Shown in pieces: positions 36,776-47,011 of a stretch of 64,000 bases of DNA (the stretch's first letter is position 1; the number at the start of each line of letters is the position of its first letter). Below the pieces are notes generated by a model that worked only from the letters and a program-made list of their open reading frames with translations, made no database searches and had not been told where the DNA came from. Origin of the DNA: Clostridium acetireducens DSM 10703 (GTDB lineage: Bacteria; Bacillota; Clostridia; Clostridiales; Clostridiaceae); contig NZ_LZFO01000003.1 of assembly GCF_001758365.1 (NCBI RefSeq), forward strand, positions 47,861-111,860. The letters are read 5' to 3'. The position numbers were made by a program, and so were the translations under genes.

Positions 36776-37729
36776 CTACCTCCCTTCTTTTCTAAGTTCT
36801 TCTGCTATTTTTTCTATTTTTCTTAATCTATGATTAATTCCAGATTTGCCTACAGGTGGATTTAGCATTTGCCCTAATTCTTTTAAGGATTCATCTGAAT
36901 ATTTTAATCTTAATTCCGCTGCATCTCTTAAATTTTTGGGAAGTCTTTGCAATCCTATTTCTCTTTGTATAAGTTTTATACTTTCTATTTGTCTAACTGC
37001 AGCATTAACTGTTTTGCTTAAATTAGCAGTTTCACAATTTACAATTCTATTTACATTATTTCTCATTTCCTTCATTATTCTAATATTTTCAAATTGTAAA
37101 AGTGAAGAATGAGCTCCAATTATATTTAATAAATCTACTATTTGTTCTCCTTCTTTTATATATACTATATAACTATTTTTTCTTTGAATAACCTTAGATA
37201 ATAATTTATATTGATTAATTAAATTACTTAATTCTTTAGCATATCCTTCATTATGAGTTACAAATTCTAAGTGATATGTCTTTTCCGGATTGCTTATACT
37301 TCCTCCACCCAAAAAAGCTCCCCTAATATAAGCTCTTTTGCTTTTTTCATCTTCTACAATTTTATCAGATATACTGTAATCTATTGTAAATATTCCATTT
37401 TGTTCCTTAAGTATTCCTAATGTAATCAATAAATCTTTAATATCATCTTTTTCTTCAATTATTAAAATATACAAATTATTTTTTTTCAATGAATTGCTTT
37501 TTTTTACTAATATCTTAGCATGAACGTGAAAATATTCTTTAAGTAATTTAAATACTAATCTTGTTATTGCAGGATTTTCTGTGCTAATTTTAAAACTACA
37601 TCCACCTTTACCTTTAAAAGATATAGTACCACTAACTTTCATTATTGCAGATAATTCAGCAACAGCTTCTTTTTTAGTTACATTTACATTTCTACAAATT
37701 TCATTTTTAACTTTAAGTGAAAATGACAT
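36776..37729 (-). CDS. whiA: WhiA, DNA-binding division/sporulation protein
   Basis: The 317-aa protein combines a degenerate LAGLIDADG-like N-terminal domain (AYIRGAFLGGGSISNPEKTY) with a C-terminal HTH (SLKELGQMLNPPVGKSGINH). WhiA controls sporulation in Streptomyces and affects cell division and chromosome segregation in Bacillus. It follows yvcK by 15 bases, completing the conserved rapZ-yvcK-whiA set, and leads into dnaE. Confidence 0.95.
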   Translation of the reverse strand: MSFSLKVKNEICRNVNVTKKEAVAELSAIMKVSGTISFKGKGGCSFKISTENPAITRLVFKLLKEYFHVHAKILVKKSNSLKKNNLYILIIEEKDDIKDLLITLGILKEQNGIFTIDYSISDKIVEDEKSKRAYIRGAFLGGGSISNPEKTYHLEFVTHNEGYAKELSNLINQYKLLSKVIQRKNSYIVYIKEGEQIVDLLNIIGAHSSLLQFENIRIMKEMRNNVNRIVNCETANLSKTVNAAVRQIESIKLIQREIGLQRLPKNLRDAAELRLKYSDESLKELGQMLNPPVGKSGINHRLRKIEKIAEELRKEGR

Positions 37730-37744
37730 ATCTCTCGACCCCTA

Positions 37745-39073
37745 TTATTTGTTTTTTTCTTTTAGTCTTTCGGATAAATAGAAGTACTCTATTATCTTTT
37801 TTCTATCAGATAATAATTTTTTATCCATTATGGTTTCTATTAAAATAGATGCTAATTTTTCTGAGTTGTGTCGTATAAATCCATTTTTATAACTTATAAA
37901 TTTACCTTCTATTACATTTACATTTAATTCTTTAAGTGTATCTTTATTTATTTCTACTAAATTAGATGCTTCTTCTTTATATTTTCCTGCTAATGTTTTT
38001 TCTATGTTTCCTATATTTACCACTACATAATCTATTATTTTACCTGATGCATGTTTAAAAATTGCTTTAACATGATCTGCAGCATTAAATCCGTCAGTTT
38101 CTCCTCTTTGTGTCATTATATTTGAAACATATATTCTTAGAGCTGAGGTTTTCTTTAAAGCATTAGCTATATCTTTTACTAAAATATTTGGAATTACACT
38201 AGTATATAAACTCCCAGGTCCCAATATTATGGCATCTGCTTCTTCTATAGCTTCTACAGCTTCTGACAGTGCTTTAGCATTATATGGATCTATAAAAACT
38301 CTTTCTATTTTACTTCCATTTTTAATTACTTCTTCAGGTATATTAGACTCACCTTCTACTATAGTACCATTTTCTAATCTTGCTTTTAAAACTATATTAT
38401 CTAAAGTTACAGGTATTACTTTTCCCGTTACTGCAAGTACAGAACTCATTTTTTGAACTGCTTCCTCAAAATTTTTAGAAACTCCATCCATAGCTGCTAA
38501 AAATAAATTTCCAAAACTTTGATTTTTTAATTTTCCCTCTTTAAATCTATATTGTAAAAGTTCTTCCATAATAGGCTCTGTATCTGCTAAAGCTAGTATA
38601 CAGTTTCTTATATCTCCTGGAGGTAACATTCCTAAATCTTCTCTTAAATCACCAGAACCACCTCCGTCATCTGCTACAGTTACTATTGCGGTTATATTTG
38701 AAGTATAGTATTTTAATCCTCTAAGCATAGTAGATAATCCAGTACCACCACCTATAGCTACAATTTTAGGTCCTTTTATTAAAAGTCTTTTTTCATAAAT
38801 TAAGTTTTCTAATTTTTTTGAGTCTATAGAAACATTTAAGTATCCCTTATTTATTAAAGCTATTATAGATCTCATTCCTTGTATAACAGAAATATATAAT
38901 ATAAAAACTCCAGATACTATTAAAAATACATAGAAAGATATATAATATATGCTATAAAATCTTCTATTTACAAATTCTATCATTCCAAAAGCAATAAACA
39001 AAACTCCCATAAAGCCCAATAATATCCATCTTTTTACTTTAATACCTGGTCTTAGCCAATCAACTATTTTCAT
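37745..39073 (-). CDS. yvcK: YvcK/GlmR family protein with N-terminal membrane segments
   Basis: The 442-aa protein has two N-terminal hydrophobic segments (~17-35 and ~40-65), then the YvcK/CofD-like domain: [43 protein letters not shown] and [16 protein letters not shown]. YvcK binds UDP-GlcNAc in Bacillus and links carbon flow to cell-wall synthesis (GlmR). Its start overlaps the rapZ stop by four bases. The membrane segments are the clostridial form; B. subtilis YvcK lacks them. Confidence 0.93.
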   Translation of the reverse strand: MKIVDWLRPGIKVKRWILLGFMGVLFIAFGMIEFVNRRFYSIYYISFYVFLIVSGVFILYISVIQGMRSIIALINKGYLNVSIDSKKLENLIYEKRLLIKGPKIVAIGGGTGLSTMLRGLKYYTSNITAIVTVADDGGGSGDLREDLGMLPPGDIRNCILALADTEPIMEELLQYRFKEGKLKNQSFGNLFLAAMDGVSKNFEEAVQKMSSVLAVTGKVIPVTLDNIVLKARLENGTIVEGESNIPEEVIKNGSKIERVFIDPYNAKALSEAVEAIEEADAIILGPGSLYTSVIPNILVKDIANALKKTSALRIYVSNIMTQRGETDGFNAADHVKAIFKHASGKIIDYVVVNIGNIEKTLAGKYKEEASNLVEINKDTLKELNVNVIEGKFISYKNGFIRHNSEKLASILIETIMDKKLLSDRKKIIEYFYLSERLKEKNK

Positions 39074-39954
39074 AGTTTTTTACCACCTTTATTTATATCT
39101 TCTTCTATATCTCTATGCTCAACATTAACTTTGTGTCCATTGAGTTTTAATGCTTCATATAAAACATTGGATATTGTAACAGAGCGATGTCTTCCACCAG
39201 TACATCCTACAGATATAATAAGCTGTCTTTTTCCCTCTTTTATATAATTGGGTATAAGAAATTCTAACATATCTACTAATTTTTCAACAAATACTTTAGA
39301 AACCTGAAAATCCATCACATACTTTTTTACAGTTTCATCATTTCCCGAATAATGTTTTAACTCCTTTATATAATATGGGTTAGGCAAAAATCTTACATCA
39401 AAAACTAAGTCTGAATCTACAGGTATACCATACTTAAATCCAAAAGATAATATTGTTATTATCAATTGAGTTTCTATTTGACCTTCTTCAGAATATATTT
39501 TAGTAATTTTTTCTCTCAATTGCCTTGTAGAAAATTCCGATGTATCTATTATATTATCTGCTCTATCTTTAACTTCTCTAAGTTTTTTTCTTTCTAAATC
39601 AATACCTTTTAATATTCTTCCATCTGGAGATAATGGGTGTTTTCTCCTAGATTCTTTAAATCTTTTTATAAGCACTTCATCAGAAGCATCTAAAAATAAG
39701 ATTTCATATTTATAACCTTGATTTTTCAAGTAATTTAAACTTTTAAATAGATGGTCAAAAAATTTTCCTCCTCTTATGTCAATAACTAATGCTATTTTAT
39801 CAATTCTACCATCGGTTTTAAAACAAGCCTCTGCAAACTTAGGTATTAAAGTTGGAGGAAGATTATCGACACAAAAATAACCTAAATCTTCTAAATTTCT
39901 TATAGCTTGAGTCTTACCAGCACCTGACAGACCTGTAACTATAACGAATCTCAT
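39070..39954 (-). CDS. rapZ: RapZ/YvcJ family P-loop nucleotide-binding protein
   Basis: The 294-aa protein has a Walker A GLSGAGKT at 8-15, the NLPP motif in [13 protein letters not shown] and a C-terminal [12 protein letters not shown] segment. RapZ binds RNA and guides GlmS control in E. coli; B. subtilis YvcJ hydrolyses GTP and affects competence. It is the first gene of rapZ-yvcK-whiA-dnaE. Confidence 0.95.
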   Translation of the reverse strand: MRFVIVTGLSGAGKTQAIRNLEDLGYFCVDNLPPTLIPKFAEACFKTDGRIDKIALVIDIRGGKFFDHLFKSLNYLKNQGYKYEILFLDASDEVLIKRFKESRRKHPLSPDGRILKGIDLERKKLREVKDRADNIIDTSEFSTRQLREKITKIYSEEGQIETQLIITILSFGFKYGIPVDSDLVFDVRFLPNPYYIKELKHYSGNDETVKKYVMDFQVSKVFVEKLVDMLEFLIPNYIKEGKRQLIISVGCTGGRHRSVTISNVLYEALKLNGHKVNVEHRDIEEDINKGGKKL

Positions 39955-40060
39955 ATCTATCTCTCCTTATATATAGATTTACTTTTTTTATTATAACATA
40001 AGAAAAATATAGTTAGTAGCTAAACAAATATCCAATAATTGTTTTATAAATATAAATAAA

Positions 40061-40097
40061 CAAAGAGACTTCTAATTACACAAACGAAGTCTCTTTG
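40061..40097 (-). terminator. Intrinsic terminator after murB
   Basis: A perfect 12-bp stem on the minus strand (CAAAGAGACTTC/GAAGTCTCTTTG, 13-base loop) is followed by TTTATTT, 18 bases past the stop. Confidence 0.85.
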
Positions 40098-40115
40098 AAA
40101 CTTATTAATTTAATT

Positions 40116-41039
40116 CTAGAATTGCACATCTTCTCCTATTATTCTTACTTCAGTAGCAAGTTCCACATTATACTCTTCTTTTACTGTTTTTTTAACAAAA
40201 TTAATTAATTCTAATATGTCTTTTGCATGGGCATTTCCTCTATTTATTATAAAACCTGCATGTTTCTTAGATACTTCTGCATCTCCTACTCTCATACCTT
40301 TCAATCCACTATCTTCTATAAGTTTACCAGTAAAATGTCCTTTAGGTCTTTTAAAAGTACTTCCAGCAGAAGCAAACTCCAATGGTTGTTTTTCTCTTCT
40401 TTTCTTACTTAATTCTTCTATTTTATTTTTAATATCATTGTAATTTCCTTTTTCTAATTTAAAAACAACTTCTAATACAATATAATTATATTTTAATATA
40501 GCACTTGTTCTATAACCAAATTCAAGCTCACCATTGGAAAGATTTAACACATTTCCTTTATCATCAATAACACTTACTCTTTCTACTACCTGTGATATAT
40601 CACCATCATAAGCTCCTGCATTCATAGTAGCTGCTCCTCCTACGCTACCTGGAATACCACAAGCAAATTCTAATCCTTTTAATTCATTTTCAAGAGCTAT
40701 TTTTGAAACTTTAGTAATAGATGCACCACATTGAGATATTATTTTATTTTCTTTAATTTCTACTTTATCTAATTTACATAGTTTTATAACTACACCTCTT
40801 ATACCTCCATCTCTTACCAGAAGGTTAGATCCATTGCCAATTAAATAATAAGGAATACTATATTCTTTGCATAATTCTATAACAAATAGTACTTCTTTAT
40901 AGGTTTCTGGCATAACTAGTATATCTACTGGTCCTCCTACTTTAAAAGATGTATGATTTTTCATAGGTTCATTTATTAGTATATTTTCTGATTTAAAAAC
41001 CTTTTTTAACTTTATGGTAAAACCTTTATATTGATTCAT
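40116..41039 (-). CDS. murB: UDP-N-acetylenolpyruvoylglucosamine reductase MurB
   Basis: The 307-aa FAD enzyme reduces UDP-GlcNAc-enolpyruvate to UDP-MurNAc. FAD-binding blocks [13 protein letters not shown] and [19 protein letters not shown] are clear. The catalytic Ser lies in [11 protein letters not shown], the type II form found in Firmicutes. The end has Glu in [10 protein letters not shown]. The ATG at 41039 has AAGGAGAATGTATT upstream. It has its own terminator. Confidence 0.96.
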   Translation of the reverse strand: MNQYKGFTIKLKKVFKSENILINEPMKNHTSFKVGGPVDILVMPETYKEVLFVIELCKEYSIPYYLIGNGSNLLVRDGGIRGVVIKLCKLDKVEIKENKIISQCGASITKVSKIALENELKGLEFACGIPGSVGGAATMNAGAYDGDISQVVERVSVIDDKGNVLNLSNGELEFGYRTSAILKYNYIVLEVVFKLEKGNYNDIKNKIEELSKKRREKQPLEFASAGSTFKRPKGHFTGKLIEDSGLKGMRVGDAEVSKKHAGFIINRGNAHAKDILELINFVKKTVKEEYNVELATEVRIIGEDVQF

Positions 41040-41155
41040 AATACATTCTCCTTGAATACTAAGTTTATATCATATTTAGTATAATGTAAATGTAAATCTT
41101 AATCAAGATTTTATTAATAACTTTAAAAATTTATACTAAAAATATTACTTATAAT

Positions 41156-43012
41156 TTATTTTTTAAAAAAATTTATTACGCTTTTAGCAGATTTACTATT
41201 CATACTTTCAGTACTTATCAACTCATCGTATGTGGCTTTTTTAATATTTTCAATACTTCCAAACTTTTTAAGCAAAGCTTTTTTTCTAGTTCCTCCTATA
41301 TATGGAATATCATCCAATATAGAATGAAAAGTTCGTTTATTTCTTAAACTTCTGTGATATGTAATAGCAAATCTATGAGCTTCATCTTGAATTTTAGCTA
41401 TTAAATTCATAATGTTTTTATACTTTGAAATATCAATTTCTTTACTTTTATATATTAGCCCTCTAGTTTTATGTTTGTCATCTTTTACCATACCACATAC
41501 AGGTATATTTATATTAAGCTTTTTTAGTACTTCCAATGCTGAATTAACTTGACCTTTTCCTCCATCTACTAAAATAACATCGGGAAACACACAAAATTTA
41601 CCATAGCCTAATTTTAACCTTTCGTCTTGTATTTCTTTAATTTCATTAAGTCCCCGTGAAAACCTTCTATTTAAAATCTCCTTAATACTATCATAATCAT
41701 TAGGTGAATTAAATGTGTCTATTTTAAATCTTCTATAATCACTATTTTTAGGTTTTCCACCCTCAAAAACCACCATACTTCCCACAGAATCAACACCTTG
41801 TATATTAGATATATCATACCCTTCTATTCTATGAGGAATAAAATCTAATTCTAATAAATCTGCCAACTGTTTCATATTATTTTCATAAATTTTTTTATCA
41901 TTTATTAATTTAAATTTAAATTGTTCTAAAGTAACTTTAGCATTTTTTTGTACTAGCTTCAAAATATTTTTTTTATCACCTTTTAAAGGCACTTTTACAG
42001 AAACTTTATTCTCACTTTTTAATGTAAGCCATTCTTCTATAAGTTCTCTATCTTCTAATTCTGGTAAATATATCAATTTAGGTATAAAAGCAGTTCCACC
42101 ATAAAATTCTTTTATAAAATTTAACAATACTTCTTTTTTGGCTAAATCCATAGTATTTTCTAATATAAAATGTTCTCTTCCAACTATTTTTCCATTTCTT
42201 AAAAAGAATACTTGAACACAAGTATCTTTATCATCATTATAACTATCTATAAAATCTTCATTTTGAAAATTCGATATAAATATTTTTTGTTTTTCTATTA
42301 CTTTTGTAACTGCTTCTATATTATCTCTTAAATTAGCTGCTTTTTCAAATTCTAATTTTTCTGCTGCTTCCTTCATTTCTTTTTTTAAATCCTTAATTAT
42401 TTTTTTATCTTTACCAGATAAAAGATCTATTATATTATCTATAATTTTTCTATAATCTTCTTTACTTATGTATCCACAACAAGGAGCTTTACAAAGTTCT
42501 ATATAATAATTTAAACAAGGTCTTTTATTTTTAAAATTACTTATATTTGTATTGCAAGTCCTTGCTGGAAATATTTTTTTAATTAGTTCAATAGTATCAT
42601 ATACTGCGTAAGAGTCAGTATAGGGACCAAAATATTTAGCTCCATCTTTTTTTATATTTCTAGTTACAAATACTCTAGGGAAATCTTCATTAAGAGTTAT
42701 CTTTATAAAAGGATAATGCTTATCATCTTTAAGTAGAATATTATATTTAGGTCTATACTTTTTTATTAAATTACATTCTAGTATTAAAGCCTCTATTTCT
42801 GAATCTGTAACTATATATTCAAATTCTTCTATATTTTTTACCATTGATTTTACCTTTTGTGTGTGATTTCTAGAATTTTGAAAATATTGTCTAATCCTAT
42901 TTTTTAATACTTTTGCTTTTCCTACATATATAACTTCCCCTAAAGAATTTTTCATTATGTATACTCCTGGTTTGTCTGGAAGAATCTTTAATTGATATTT
43001 AACATCAAACAT
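41156..43012 (-). CDS. uvrC: Excinuclease ABC subunit C
   Basis: The 618-aa endonuclease makes both cuts in nucleotide-excision repair. The GIY-YIG domain opens GVYIMKNSLGEVIYVGKAK, a Cys-rich stretch follows (CLNYYIELCKAPCCGYI), then the UVR helix (AAEKLEFEKAANLRD) and the RNase H-like C-terminal nuclease (DVILVDGGKGQVNSALEVL); a helix-hairpin-helix ends it (DIPYIGGTRKKALLKKFGS). It is separate from uvrBA, 6 kb upstream. Confidence 0.96.
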   Translation of the reverse strand: MFDVKYQLKILPDKPGVYIMKNSLGEVIYVGKAKVLKNRIRQYFQNSRNHTQKVKSMVKNIEEFEYIVTDSEIEALILECNLIKKYRPKYNILLKDDKHYPFIKITLNEDFPRVFVTRNIKKDGAKYFGPYTDSYAVYDTIELIKKIFPARTCNTNISNFKNKRPCLNYYIELCKAPCCGYISKEDYRKIIDNIIDLLSGKDKKIIKDLKKEMKEAAEKLEFEKAANLRDNIEAVTKVIEKQKIFISNFQNEDFIDSYNDDKDTCVQVFFLRNGKIVGREHFILENTMDLAKKEVLLNFIKEFYGGTAFIPKLIYLPELEDRELIEEWLTLKSENKVSVKVPLKGDKKNILKLVQKNAKVTLEQFKFKLINDKKIYENNMKQLADLLELDFIPHRIEGYDISNIQGVDSVGSMVVFEGGKPKNSDYRRFKIDTFNSPNDYDSIKEILNRRFSRGLNEIKEIQDERLKLGYGKFCVFPDVILVDGGKGQVNSALEVLKKLNINIPVCGMVKDDKHKTRGLIYKSKEIDISKYKNIMNLIAKIQDEAHRFAITYHRSLRNKRTFHSILDDIPYIGGTRKKALLKKFGSIENIKKATYDELISTESMNSKSAKSVINFFKK

Positions 43013-43046
43013 TAAAACCTCCTTAATATAAAATACTCAAACTATG

Positions 43047-43655
43047 CTAACTTAACATTACAACTGGCAATCTATATAAAGTATATATTAACCCTAATAT
43101 CATTAGTAACTCCTCAATTACTTTTCCAATCTTAGAATCTGTTTTGTATGTTATAGGAAATTTTATCTTTTTATTTTTAAAAGGATAAAATAAAGGAACT
43201 CCTCTATTGGTAGCCATGTCACACAATAAATGCATTCCGTAACCAATCATAAAATAGTATATTAAATAATATTCATGACACAAGTTTCCTATGTAACCAG
43301 CCATAAAAGAAAAAGTTATCATTCCTGATAGACTATGGGTAAAACCATTCCTATGGGAAGACATTGCTATAATTATAAAAACTAAACCAATGGCTTTAAA
43401 AATAGGATCTGTAGAATACAAATAATTGTACCATAAAAATATAATACCTATACACCCATATAGTGTTATTTTTGTTGCTTTATTTTTAAAGGGCAATATA
43501 TATTTATTAATTATACTTTTAGGATGATCTATATCAGGCAATAATGATGCTATGACAACAGTTATTATTGCTAAATAATTAACTTTTTCAGGAATTTTAT
43601 TACTTAAAGTTATAAAAGTAACTATTCCTACTCCTACATGAGTTTTACCTTTCAT
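43047..43655 (-). CDS. YdjM-like membrane-bound metal-dependent hydrolase
   Basis: The 202-aa protein has about five membrane segments and the conserved polar motifs of the YdjM/DUF457 family: THVGVG at the N-terminus, LLPDIDHPKS, HRNGFTHS and HLLCDMATNRGVPLFYPF. The His/Asp residues should bind metal. The B. subtilis homologue is linked to envelope stress, but the substrate is unknown. It stands alone between the pbpA terminator and uvrC. Confidence 0.8.
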   Translation of the reverse strand: MKGKTHVGVGIVTFITLSNKIPEKVNYLAIITVVIASLLPDIDHPKSIINKYILPFKNKATKITLYGCIGIIFLWYNYLYSTDPIFKAIGLVFIIIAMSSHRNGFTHSLSGMITFSFMAGYIGNLCHEYYLIYYFMIGYGMHLLCDMATNRGVPLFYPFKNKKIKFPITYKTDSKIGKVIEELLMILGLIYTLYRLPVVMLS

Positions 43656-43783
43656 AAAACTTCTCCTTAAAATTATATTTTTACAATGATAATTAAATAT
43701 CTACAATATTGTATATATTATAACATTAAAATAATTAATTTTTATATTATTAATTTTAAATTTAGAGAAGCATTAAATAAAAA

Positions 43784-43809
43784 AATAAGAAGCTCGTAAG
43801 CTTCTTATT
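43784..43809 (-). terminator. Intrinsic terminator after pbpA
   Basis: The minus strand stem AATAAGAAGCT/AGCTTCTTATT with a TACG loop is followed by TTTTTATTT. Confidence 0.85.
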
Positions 43810-43826
43810 TTCTATTATGTTAATAG

Positions 43827-45251
43827 TTATTCATTTAAAGCTGTTCTGATAACTTCTGAAGCTATTCTAGCTGCAGCTATACCCCCTTGACCACCTTCTT
43901 CTACAATTACTGCAACAGCAACTTTAGGATTATCATAAGGAGCAAATCCTATAAACCAAGAATGTGGTGGAGCATAACCTCCTTCCCTGTGGTCTGCTGT
44001 ACCAGTTTTTCCACAAACTTCTACGCCTTCCACAGAAGCTCCTCTACCTGTACCACTTCTCACTACTTCTCTCATAAATTCCTTTATTATCCTTGACTCA
44101 TCATTGGTCATTATTTTTCCTATTTGCTCTGGCTCTAAATCCTGAACTCTTTCACCTTTATAACTTAAAATTTCTTTAACCAATTTAGGTTTCATCATTA
44201 CACCATCATTGGCTATAGTACTAGTTATTAAAGCCATTTCCATAGGTGTTGATAAAACAGTAGCCTGACCTATAGCACTTTGTGCTATATTACCTTTTTC
44301 ATAAGACTTTAAAGTAGGAAATTTACTGTTTTCTATAACAATATCATCTGAAGGTATGTTTTTGTTAAAGAAAAATTTTTCTGCTGTATCTTTCAATCGA
44401 CTATTTCCTAATTCTAAACCTAAACTTCCAAATACCACATTACTAGAATGTACAAATGATTGCCTAAAGTTTATACTTCCAAAGGATTCACCATTAAAAT
44501 TACTTAGTGATTGAGTAGAATTAAACACTAATGTGCCATTATCTTGAAAAGTTCTATTCATTATTCCATCAATATTTTGTAATGCACTTACTGCTGTTAA
44601 AACTTTAAAAGTAGATCCTGGAGGATATAGTCCTGCAGTAGCTCTATTTATTAAAGGCCTATCATTATCTTTATTTATAGAAGACCAAATATCATCTAAT
44701 TTATTAGGATTATAAGAAGGCTTAGATACTAAAGCCAATATTTCACCTGTTTTAGGCTCTATTACCACTACTGCTCCTTTATTATCTCCTAAAAGTTCAA
44801 AAGCTTTTTGTTGAACTTTATAATTTAGAGTGCTTTTTATGCTGTTACCTATTTTAGGTTCTTCCTTACCTTTAGATTTAATAAAATCTAATAAACTGTC
44901 TTTTATATTAGTAGTCATTAATTCATTATCATACTTTTTCTCAAGACCAGTTATACCATATTTTATATTTACATATCCTAATACATGTGCAAACATTTCT
45001 CCATCAACATATTCTCTTTTTTGAAATTCCTTATTTAATCTTTCACTTTTTGTAAGAGGCTTCATTTTTCTATCATAGATAGTTCCCCTAAGCACTTCAT
45101 TTCTCTTTACCCATAATCTTCTATTATATTGACTTGAAACTATTTTAGGACCTACAAAAAACTCAAAATATGTTATATATAATATTAACCCTAAAAAACA
45201 TACCAAAAACACTATAAGTACTCTCTTTATATTATTTGAAATGTCATTCAT
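43827..45251 (-). CDS. pbpA: Penicillin-binding protein (class B transpeptidase, PbpA-like)
   Basis: The 474-aa protein has one N-terminal membrane anchor (~10-32), a dimerisation domain and a transpeptidase domain with all three active-site motifs: S213-TFK, S269-S-N271 and K415-TG. It crosslinks peptidoglycan during elongation or sporulation. It starts one base after the stop of the FtsW/RodA gene, so the two form a SEDS-bPBP pair. Which partner process they serve is not clear. Confidence 0.9.
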   Translation of the reverse strand: MNDISNNIKRVLIVFLVCFLGLILYITYFEFFVGPKIVSSQYNRRLWVKRNEVLRGTIYDRKMKPLTKSERLNKEFQKREYVDGEMFAHVLGYVNIKYGITGLEKKYDNELMTTNIKDSLLDFIKSKGKEEPKIGNSIKSTLNYKVQQKAFELLGDNKGAVVVIEPKTGEILALVSKPSYNPNKLDDIWSSINKDNDRPLINRATAGLYPPGSTFKVLTAVSALQNIDGIMNRTFQDNGTLVFNSTQSLSNFNGESFGSINFRQSFVHSSNVVFGSLGLELGNSRLKDTAEKFFFNKNIPSDDIVIENSKFPTLKSYEKGNIAQSAIGQATVLSTPMEMALITSTIANDGVMMKPKLVKEILSYKGERVQDLEPEQIGKIMTNDESRIIKEFMREVVRSGTGRGASVEGVEVCGKTGTADHREGGYAPPHSWFIGFAPYDNPKVAVAVIVEEGGQGGIAAARIASEVIRTALNE

Positions 45252-45252
45252 T

Positions 45253-46455
45253 TTATCTACCCTCTTCTGATATCTTTTGAATTATACCTAAAGAAAAAAA
45301 CGTAGTTAGCATAGAACTTCCTCCATAACTCACTAAAGGCAATGTTATTCCTGTAAGAGGGATCATATTTATAACTCCCCCTATTATTACCAATACTTGT
45401 GAAGCCATCATAGCACTATATCCTACAGTTACTAATCTAGAAAACCTATCTTGCACATAAACTGCTGCTCTCATACATCTATAGAATAATAAAAAATACA
45501 ATAAAATTATAGCAAACCCTGCTAAAATGCCTAATTCTTCACATATAGAAGAAAATATGAAATCTGTAGTATTTATAGGTACATACTCCGGATGTCCTAA
45601 TCCTAAACCAGAACCTGTTAATCCACCAGATGCAATTGAAAACAAGGATTGTACAATTTGATAACTTTTATCATTTGCATAAGGCCATGGATTCTTCCAT
45701 ATAAGAAATCTCACTTTAACGTGATCAAATAATGTATAGCTTATATATCCTCCTAAAATAAATAATCCAAAACACGCTGCTACATACTTAAATTTAGAAG
45801 TAGCTATATAAAGCATAGTTATTGATATTCCAAAAAATATTAAAGCAGATCCTAAGTCTTTTTGTAATACCATAAATCCTAAACATATCATAACAATAAT
45901 AGCTGGTTCTATTAAATCTATAAAGTTTTCATAATCTTTTAAAGCTGAGGCTAAATAAGCTACCAAAAACAATTTTCCAAATTCCGAGGGTTGAAAAGCA
46001 GCTCCGCCTATTGAAATCCAGTTTTTTGCTCCATTAATTTCTTTACCTAATATAGTACCTAAAGACATCAATATTAGTGTACAAATCAAATAAAAATATT
46101 TATAATTATTAAACTTCTTTAAATTAGGTAAAAACACTACCAATAATATAAAACCCGTTACCCCTATAGCAAACCATATTATTTGCTTTATTGCTGTAGT
46201 TGAGTTTATTCTATATATCATAACTATTCCTATAACTGATAAAATACTAGAAAATATGAAAATATATTTGTCTCCATGAGAAAAAAACTTTCTTATTATA
46301 TAATAAGAATATCCTATTAGTATGCAGGTAGCTAAAGCCATAATCATAGCCCCTTTATCAAAAGGATTTTTTAATATAGCTAAATTTAAAAAACACACAA
46401 TACATAATAAATAAGTATATTTTAATAATTTTTTCTCATCTTTACTAGCATCCAT
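45253..46455 (-). CDS. FtsW/RodA/SpoVE family glycosyltransferase
   Basis: The 400-aa protein has about ten membrane segments and SEDS motifs such as GAKNWISIGGAAFQPSEFGKLFLV and the C-terminal SYGGSSMLTTF. SEDS proteins polymerise lipid II into glycan strands. The FHA-SEDS-PBP order matches the fhaB-rodA-pbpA cluster of other bacteria, so a RodA-like role is likely. I place the start at 46455; an ATG four codons earlier sits directly on the AAGGG and is less likely. Confidence 0.9.
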   Translation of the reverse strand: MDASKDEKKLLKYTYLLCIVCFLNLAILKNPFDKGAMIMALATCILIGYSYYIIRKFFSHGDKYIFIFSSILSVIGIVMIYRINSTTAIKQIIWFAIGVTGFILLVVFLPNLKKFNNYKYFYLICTLILMSLGTILGKEINGAKNWISIGGAAFQPSEFGKLFLVAYLASALKDYENFIDLIEPAIIVMICLGFMVLQKDLGSALIFFGISITMLYIATSKFKYVAACFGLFILGGYISYTLFDHVKVRFLIWKNPWPYANDKSYQIVQSLFSIASGGLTGSGLGLGHPEYVPINTTDFIFSSICEELGILAGFAIILLYFLLFYRCMRAAVYVQDRFSRLVTVGYSAMMASQVLVIIGGVINMIPLTGITLPLVSYGGSSMLTTFFSLGIIQKISEEGR

Positions 46456-46482
46456 TTTTCTCACCATCCCTTAAAAAGGTAA

Positions 46483-46914
46483 TTACCCTATAACTCTAAA
46501 TTTAGTACTGCCTATTTGAATTTCATCTCCAGATTTTAATGTAACTTTTCCAGATATTTTGCTTCCATTTATTAAAGTGCCATTAGTACTTCCTAAATCT
46601 TCTATAATATGATTAGCATTTTTTACATAAACTTTTGCATGATATGCTGATACATATAGGTCATCTAAAATTAACATATTTTCAGATTTTCTACCTATAG
46701 TTATTTCTCCTCTTATAGGAATAACTCCACCTTTTTTTAAACTCTGATTATTTCCTGGTGCTAGTATTTCAAGACCATAAGTTTTTCTTCTTACTTTTTT
46801 CTTTCCTCCATTTTTAATATCTTTATACATTATTCTTAATGCAAAAAATATTATAATATAAATAATTGCTATTATTATTATCTTAAAAATTAAACTAAGT
46901 TTAGCTAAACTCAT
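46483..46914 (-). CDS. FHA-domain membrane protein
   Basis: The 143-aa protein has one N-terminal membrane segment (~5-27), a basic linker (KNGGKKKVRRK) and a C-terminal FHA domain (~60-140): IGRKSENMLIL, SAYHAKV, DLGSTNGTLINGSK. FHA domains bind phosphothreonine; in this cluster they tie Ser/Thr kinase signalling to cell-wall synthesis. It is the first gene of the FHA-SEDS-PBP operon. Confidence 0.9.
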   Translation of the reverse strand: MSLAKLSLIFKIIIIAIIYIIIFFALRIMYKDIKNGGKKKVRRKTYGLEILAPGNNQSLKKGGVIPIRGEITIGRKSENMLILDDLYVSAYHAKVYVKNANHIIEDLGSTNGTLINGSKISGKVTLKSGDEIQIGSTKFRVIG

Positions 46915-46971
46915 ATACTCACCTTCTTAATCAACTTTTAAAATGCCCAAAGTTACATATTATATATAAAA

Positions 46972-46997
46972 GACTAGCACCCATCAACATGCTAGCC
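46972..46997 (-). terminator. Intrinsic terminator after uvrA
   Basis: The minus strand has an 8-bp stem GGCTAGCA/TGCTAGTC (one wobble, 10-base loop) followed by TTTTATAT. Confidence 0.75.
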
Positions 46998-47011
46998 TCA
47001 TACTAAATAGA